Assembly: GCA_016795485.1 (NCBI GenBank)
Contig: JAEUHM010000019.1
Coordinates: 1 to 64,000 of the forward strand
Length of the DNA stretch: 64,000 nt
Direction of reading: 5' to 3'
Source of the DNA: Verrucomicrobiaceae bacterium
GTDB taxonomy: Bacteria; Verrucomicrobiota; Verrucomicrobiia; Verrucomicrobiales; Verrucomicrobiaceae
Shown here: positions 60,045 through 64,000 of the stretch, piece after piece
How positions within the stretch are numbered: position 1 is the stretch's first letter
How the letters are laid out: each line of letters starts with the position of its first letter
Translations under genes and position numbers: made by a program
Notes under the pieces: model-generated
What the model was told of the DNA's origin: nothing
Seen by the model: the letters and a program-made list of their open reading frames with translations, nothing else
Database searches by the model: none

Positions 60045-61928
60045 CTATTTGCGCTTCGTGTTTTTCGATCGTTTTTTACCGGAGTCGCTGGGGTAAGGGT
60101 TACCGTTGATGTAGTTCAGGCGGTCATCGACATCGCCACCGCTGACCTTGGGATGGAAGTCCGAGCGCTTTACTGGGTAGCGGCCCGAGAAGTGATCTTT
60201 TAGCCATACAACACTGTTAAGCGCCTCGACGGCCAGCACCGGATCGGAGGTCTTGTTGACCAGATCAATAAGCAGTGGCTGAGGTTGAATGCGACCGATG
60301 GAGCCCAGAAACTCAATGGCGCGCACCTGTACAACTTCTTCTGGATCGTGAAGAAGAGGTCGGACAAGATCCTCGAGAGAGGTTGCCTTTTCACCGAACG
60401 ATGTGCAGACCATCGCTGCCCAGTAGCGCTGCATCGGCTCGGTGCTTTTCAATGCGGTCTCTAGTGTGAGTTTTGCCTCATCAAAGGTCTTCAGCATCGA
60501 ATCAGCGATATCCGCAAGGCCAGCAATCTTCGTTTTCTGTTCATCGCCAAACGCGACTGGATTCTGCATCGCATGTTTCACCAACTGACTTTCCGGTAAG
60601 TAGCTGAGATCAGGCATAGAACGCATTTTTCTCTGTAGACGCGCTCTTAGGTCCTGAAGGGTGGCTTGGTGCGAAGGATCCGATGCTAGGTTTTTTACGT
60701 TCCATGGGTCGGTCTCACAATCAAAGAGCATCTCGACTGGTTTGGGCGCAAAGAACTGGGCGGGAGCGCCAGAGAGTTTATTGGCTCGCCAGAGTTGGCG
60801 CCACTCTTCATAGGCGAGCATCTTGTAGCGGTAGTTGTTGTGTAAACCGTCTGGCAGCCACGGCTCAAAACAGCGGATGTAAAGATGGCGGCCCTTCCGT
60901 AGTGAGCGAACGAAATCGTACTTCTCGTCCATGCGATTTGCATATCCAAATGCCTCATCGCGCTGGTTTACTTGCTCCAGCGGAACACCACGGCCGAGGA
61001 AGGGTCGGCCATCGATGCCTTTCGGTAAAGGGACACCCGCGAGTTGGAGGACTGTGGGACCGAAATCAACAAACTGAACAAACCCATTCATCCGTGTTCC
61101 AGGAGCGGCACCCTCCACGAGGTGTTTGAAGTTCTTTGGCACCCGAACGACGAGCGGAACATGAACGCCGGTGTCGTAGATGTAGCCTTTGCCCCGAGGT
61201 AGGACACCACCGTGGTCGCCGAAATAGAAGACAAACGTGTTCTCGAGTAACCCGTCCTGCTCAAGCTTGGCGACTGTGCTGGCCACAATGCGATCAATGG
61301 ATTGCATATGATCAAGATAAAGAGCCTGGGTGTAGCGGAACAACGGGGTGTCTGGGTGATGTGCCGCTGTAGTCACCCCTGAGGGATCATGAGTGGGCTT
61401 CAAGGAAGCGAACGATGTTTTGGAAAAGTGGAGCGAGCTTTCGTGGGAGTTGTCGTGAGACTCCATGTGAAAGAATGGCTGCTTTGGATCAGGCCTGTTG
61501 CGCCAAGATGCTTTGTTGGATGATTCATCCCACACGTTCTTGCCAGGCTCAGCATTGTAGTCGGTCTTGGAGTTGTTGGTGGTGTAATACCCTGCCTGAC
61601 GGAGGTATTCTGGGAACATGCGCACACCGTTCGGCATTGGTGCAGGCTGGTAGCGGCGATGGAACTGTGTTCCGATACGGGGCGCGTAACACATCGTGGC
61701 GAGTGTTGTCCGGGCGACTGAGCAAACAGGTGCGTTTGAAAAAGCGTGGTCAAACGTCAAGCCGTGTGCGGCAAGCGCCTCGATGGCTGGTGTTTCAGCA
61801 CCACCGGGAAAGAAGTGCTTCAAGTAGTGCATGGAGTTGTCCTCGGAGACAATCCACACGACGTTTGGCCGCTCGACTGCATTGAGCACGGTCGAGACCG
61901 AAAGAAAAAGAAGAGGGAGCAATCGCAT
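60045..61928 (-). CDS. Sulfatase 10 with C-terminal HEAT-like repeats (atypical FGly site CSVAR)
   Basis: 627 residues from the ATG at 61928 (MRLLPLLFLSVSTVLNAVER, signal peptide). Core motifs: NVVWIVSEDNSMHYLKHFFP (Glu in place of one metal Asp), YFGDHGGVLPRGKGYIYDTG and VHVPLVVRVPKN. The Cys69 site reads CSVAR: Arg at +4 is kept, but +2 is Val. The C-terminal ~130 residues have HEAT-type helices (LEDLVRPLLHDPEEVVQVRA, IEFLGSIGRIQPQPLLIDLV), then a Lys/Arg-rich tail (GKKRSKNTKRK). HEAT extension suggests protein or polymer contacts. It is on the minus strand, convergent with the DUF1080-like gene and divergent from sulfatase 11. Confidence 0.87.
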   Translation of the reverse strand: MRLLPLLFLSVSTVLNAVERPNVVWIVSEDNSMHYLKHFFPGGAETPAIEALAAHGLTFDHAFSNAPVCSVARTTLATMCYAPRIGTQFHRRYQPAPMPNGVRMFPEYLRQAGYYTTNNSKTDYNAEPGKNVWDESSNKASWRNRPDPKQPFFHMESHDNSHESSLHFSKTSFASLKPTHDPSGVTTAAHHPDTPLFRYTQALYLDHMQSIDRIVASTVAKLEQDGLLENTFVFYFGDHGGVLPRGKGYIYDTGVHVPLVVRVPKNFKHLVEGAAPGTRMNGFVQFVDFGPTVLQLAGVPLPKGIDGRPFLGRGVPLEQVNQRDEAFGYANRMDEKYDFVRSLRKGRHLYIRCFEPWLPDGLHNNYRYKMLAYEEWRQLWRANKLSGAPAQFFAPKPVEMLFDCETDPWNVKNLASDPSHQATLQDLRARLQRKMRSMPDLSYLPESQLVKHAMQNPVAFGDEQKTKIAGLADIADSMLKTFDEAKLTLETALKSTEPMQRYWAAMVCTSFGEKATSLEDLVRPLLHDPEEVVQVRAIEFLGSIGRIQPQPLLIDLVNKTSDPVLAVEALNSVVWLKDHFSGRYPVKRSDFHPKVSGGDVDDRLNYINGNPYPSDSGKKRSKNTKRK

Positions 61929-62235
61929 GACAGACTTCTCGAAACGAGAGTGACTGGTGAAACTTGCCAGAGCACGGTGGCAGCGTGGCAATGATTGGCT
62001 GGGATTGAAAACTAGCCATATCAGCTACGTTCAAACTCCATGTGCCGATATACAGCCTCATCGACTACCATGCTTCTGCCTATGCCTTTCGGCATGACGG
62101 TGCACTCAGTGCCGAAACTTGACCCACAAAGTGAAGTCTTTGATGGCCGCTGGACACAAAACAAGCGGGGTAAGAAGCTGGCTTTGATAATGTGCAGGTA
62201 TGGGAACTGAAATAGTGCTTTAGAACAACGCCACC
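61929..62235. promoter_or_regulatory. Divergent promoter region between sulfatases 10 and 11
   Basis: About 300 bases without a supported gene, between two divergent starts, so it must contain both promoters. I could not identify a convincing -35/-10 pair or operator. A TTGACC at 62119-62124 is the nearest to a -35 box, without a good partner. Confidence 0.45.
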
Positions 62236-63759
62236 ATGAGACACATCACTGCCCTTCTTGCCTGGATTGCGATCGGATTTCCCGCTTTCGCCGTCGAGAA
62301 ACCGAACATCATTGTGATCATCGCCGATGATTTGGGCTATGGCGATGTTTCGTGTTACGGGGCCAAAGCGGTTAAGACTCCCGCGATCGATAAGCTGGCG
62401 AGTGAAGGCATCCGCTTTACGAGCGGGTATTGCACAGCTTCAACTTGCACGCCCACAAGGTTCTCCCTGTTAACAGGCACCTACGCTTTTCGGCAGAAAG
62501 ATACGGGCATTGCGCCTCCTAATGGACCGGCGATCATCAAGCCTGGAACGGAGACACTACCTTCCATTTTGAAGCGGGCAGGTTATGCCACTGCGGCTGT
62601 TGGAAAGTGGCACTTAGGATTGGGCGATCCGGCTCCGAACTGGAATGGCGAACTCAAGCCAGGTCCGCTGGACATTGGGTTTGACCACTGTTTCCTGCTT
62701 CCGACGACGAATGATCGTGTTCCGCAAGTTTACGTGGAAGATCGGCAGGTGCGGGGACTTGATCCAACCGATCCACTGTGGGTAGGCGACAAGAAACCTT
62801 CCGAGGACCATCCAACAGGCATCACCCATCGAGATACACTGAAGATGGACTGGTCACATGGACACAATCAGACCATTCACAATGGCATCAGCCGAATCGG
62901 GTTCTACACGGGTGGGACGAAAGCGCGCTTTCGGGACGAAGATCTTGCTGATGCTTGGGTGAACGAGTCGAATCGTTGGATCGAAGCCAACAAGGAGCGC
63001 CCATTCTTCCTCTACTTTGCTTCACAGGATATTCATGTGCCGCGAGTGGCCCATGAGCGATTCCAGGGCAAGAGCGGTCTTGGACCTCGGGGTGATTGCA
63101 TCCTGCAACTCGATTGGGCCGTGGGAGAATTGATGAAGACGCTTGATCGGCTCAAGATTGCAGAAAACACGCTAGTGCTATTCTGCTCTGATAACGGTCC
63201 AGTTTTGGATGATGGCTACAAGGATGATGCCGTGGAGAAACTTGGCGAGCATAAGCCGGGTGGACCTTTTAGGGGCGGCAAATACAGCGTGTGGGAAGGC
63301 GGCACGCGCACACCTTTCATTACGCGGTGGAAGGGTCGCATCCAGCCTGCGGTATCTGATAAGATCGTGAGCACTGTGGATTTCTCCGCGAGCTTTGCCT
63401 CGCTCACGGGTCAAACTTTGTCTGCAAATGGTAGTCTCGATAGCATGAACTTGCTGGATGCATTCCTTGGCCAATCTGAAGCCAAGGGGCGTGACTACAT
63501 CCTTCAGCAAGACAATGGCAGCGGGAACTTTGGCATCCGCTCTGGTGACTGGAAACTGGTGCGACTGGTGAAGCGAATGAAGACACAAGCACGCGTGAGC
63601 AAGGACGAACGGCCAGAGCCGAAAGGCACGCACACGCTTTACAAACTCACTGAAGATCCTGGTGAGAGCAGAGACGTGGCCGAGTCGCATCCTGACGTGG
63701 TTAAGCGTCTAATTGGCCAAATGGACTCTGTGGTGAAAAGTGACCGCAGTCGCCCTTGA
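62236..63759 (+). CDS. Sulfatase 11 (arylsulfatase A-like)
   Basis: 507 residues with signal peptide ([20 protein letters not shown]). Canonical FGly site CTPTR, Cys71, in [15 protein letters not shown]. Arylsulfatase A-type motifs: [42 protein letters not shown]-like [38 protein letters not shown] and [20 protein letters not shown]. Codon use is less GC-biased than sulfatases 8 and 9. Followed after 38 bases by the truncated sulfatase 12, probably on the same transcript. Confidence 0.9.
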   Translation: MRHITALLAWIAIGFPAFAVEKPNIIVIIADDLGYGDVSCYGAKAVKTPAIDKLASEGIRFTSGYCTASTCTPTRFSLLTGTYAFRQKDTGIAPPNGPAIIKPGTETLPSILKRAGYATAAVGKWHLGLGDPAPNWNGELKPGPLDIGFDHCFLLPTTNDRVPQVYVEDRQVRGLDPTDPLWVGDKKPSEDHPTGITHRDTLKMDWSHGHNQTIHNGISRIGFYTGGTKARFRDEDLADAWVNESNRWIEANKERPFFLYFASQDIHVPRVAHERFQGKSGLGPRGDCILQLDWAVGELMKTLDRLKIAENTLVLFCSDNGPVLDDGYKDDAVEKLGEHKPGGPFRGGKYSVWEGGTRTPFITRWKGRIQPAVSDKIVSTVDFSASFASLTGQTLSANGSLDSMNLLDAFLGQSEAKGRDYILQQDNGSGNFGIRSGDWKLVRLVKRMKTQARVSKDERPEPKGTHTLYKLTEDPGESRDVAESHPDVVKRLIGQMDSVVKSDRSRP

Positions 63760-63797
63760 GGGACCCTAGCCAGCATTGCCTTTATCTCCGCAACTCC

Positions 63798-64000
63798 ATG
63801 ACTCGATTTGTGCTGCTGTTCTCTCTGGTGTTTTGTATTTCGGCTTTCGCTGAGCGACCGAACGTCGTCTGGTTTGTTGTCGATGACATGTCTCCACATT
63901 TCTCGTGTTATGGGGAGAAGCTGATTCAGACTCCCGCAGTTGATCGTCTAGCGTCTCAGGGAACGAAGTTTACTCACGCTTACGTGACGGCACCGGTTTG
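63798..64000 (+). CDS. Sulfatase 12, 5' part only (cut by window edge)
   Basis: The first 67 residues are visible: signal peptide [20 protein letters not shown], then [20 protein letters not shown] and [10 protein letters not shown], and the window ends on TG, the first two bases of the expected nucleophile Cys codon. The DDMSPxxxxY start and APVC context resemble sulfatase 6 (sulfamidase-like), so its FGly site type is of interest but not visible. The cluster therefore continues beyond the window. Confidence 0.85.
   Translation, partial: MTRFVLLFSLVFCISAFAERPNVVWFVVDDMSPHFSCYGEKLIQTPAVDRLASQGTKFTHAYVTAPV

Noticed and set aside
60045-63759. Plus- and minus-strand short frames opposite sulfatases 10 and 11
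   Set aside because: They lack domain motifs and signal peptides and lie entirely opposite conserved sulfatase sequence.

Overview
The window reads as a chromosomal segment of a Verrucomicrobiota bacterium, probably close to Prosthecobacter/Verrucomicrobium. The grounds are a PVC-type cytochrome c protein (sugar-dehydrogenase-like propeller, HEAT repeats, CxxCH), DUF6807 and DUF6797-type proteins, a very dense set of secreted sulfatases, ECF sigma factors paired with Ser/Thr kinases, and a PEP-CTERM tail remnant. This assignment is inferred from gene families; no rRNA or tRNA gene was seen.

Layout. 1-5361 (minus strand) is a surface/secretion-flavoured gene run: a 21-bp tandem repeat array, a fibronectin-III-like protein, a secreted protein of unknown family, a Tat-exported Kelch protein, two tandem Hcp-like proteins and a large beta-strand-repeat secreted protein interrupted by an in-frame TAG. 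5401-7222 holds two divergent LuxR-type regulators with two 14-bp palindromes. 7298-12476 is an ECF sigma factor translationally coupled to a 1483-residue membrane kinase with PD40-like and FGE-like domains. 12609-16285 holds an H-type lectin, a secreted serpin coupled to a Tat-exported TIM-barrel protein, and a GT4 glycosyltransferase.

16306-24991 (plus strand) is a tightly packed catabolic operon: the 3' end of a broken amidohydrolase gene, a 3-hydroxyisobutyrate-dehydrogenase-like enzyme, an MFS transporter, a PVC cytochrome fused to DUF6807, a free DUF6807 protein, a PAS-AraC regulator and an intact amidohydrolase related to the broken one. 25007-31882 holds small unknown genes, a second sigma/kinase pair (divergent, WD40-type kinase) and two secreted proteins. 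31883-32565 is a stretch of gene debris. 32566-38149 encodes a sialate O-acetylesterase and a 1325-residue multidomain protein ending in a cupredoxin.

38990-64000 is a sulfatase supercluster: eleven complete sulfatase genes and one cut by the window edge, with an esterase, a lactonase-type propeller and a DUF1080-like protein. No glycoside hydrolase or polysaccharide lyase was recognised among them. The cluster is interrupted by an McrBC-type restriction system whose McrB subunit carries EVE-like domains. Four of the eleven complete sulfatases depart from the canonical C-x-(P/A)-x-R maturation motif, and several carry Lys/Arg-rich inserts or tails. The likely role of the region is desulfation and de-esterification of complex sulfated glycans outside the cytoplasm, with sigma/kinase and LuxR/AraC modules as candidate regulators; this is inference from gene content.
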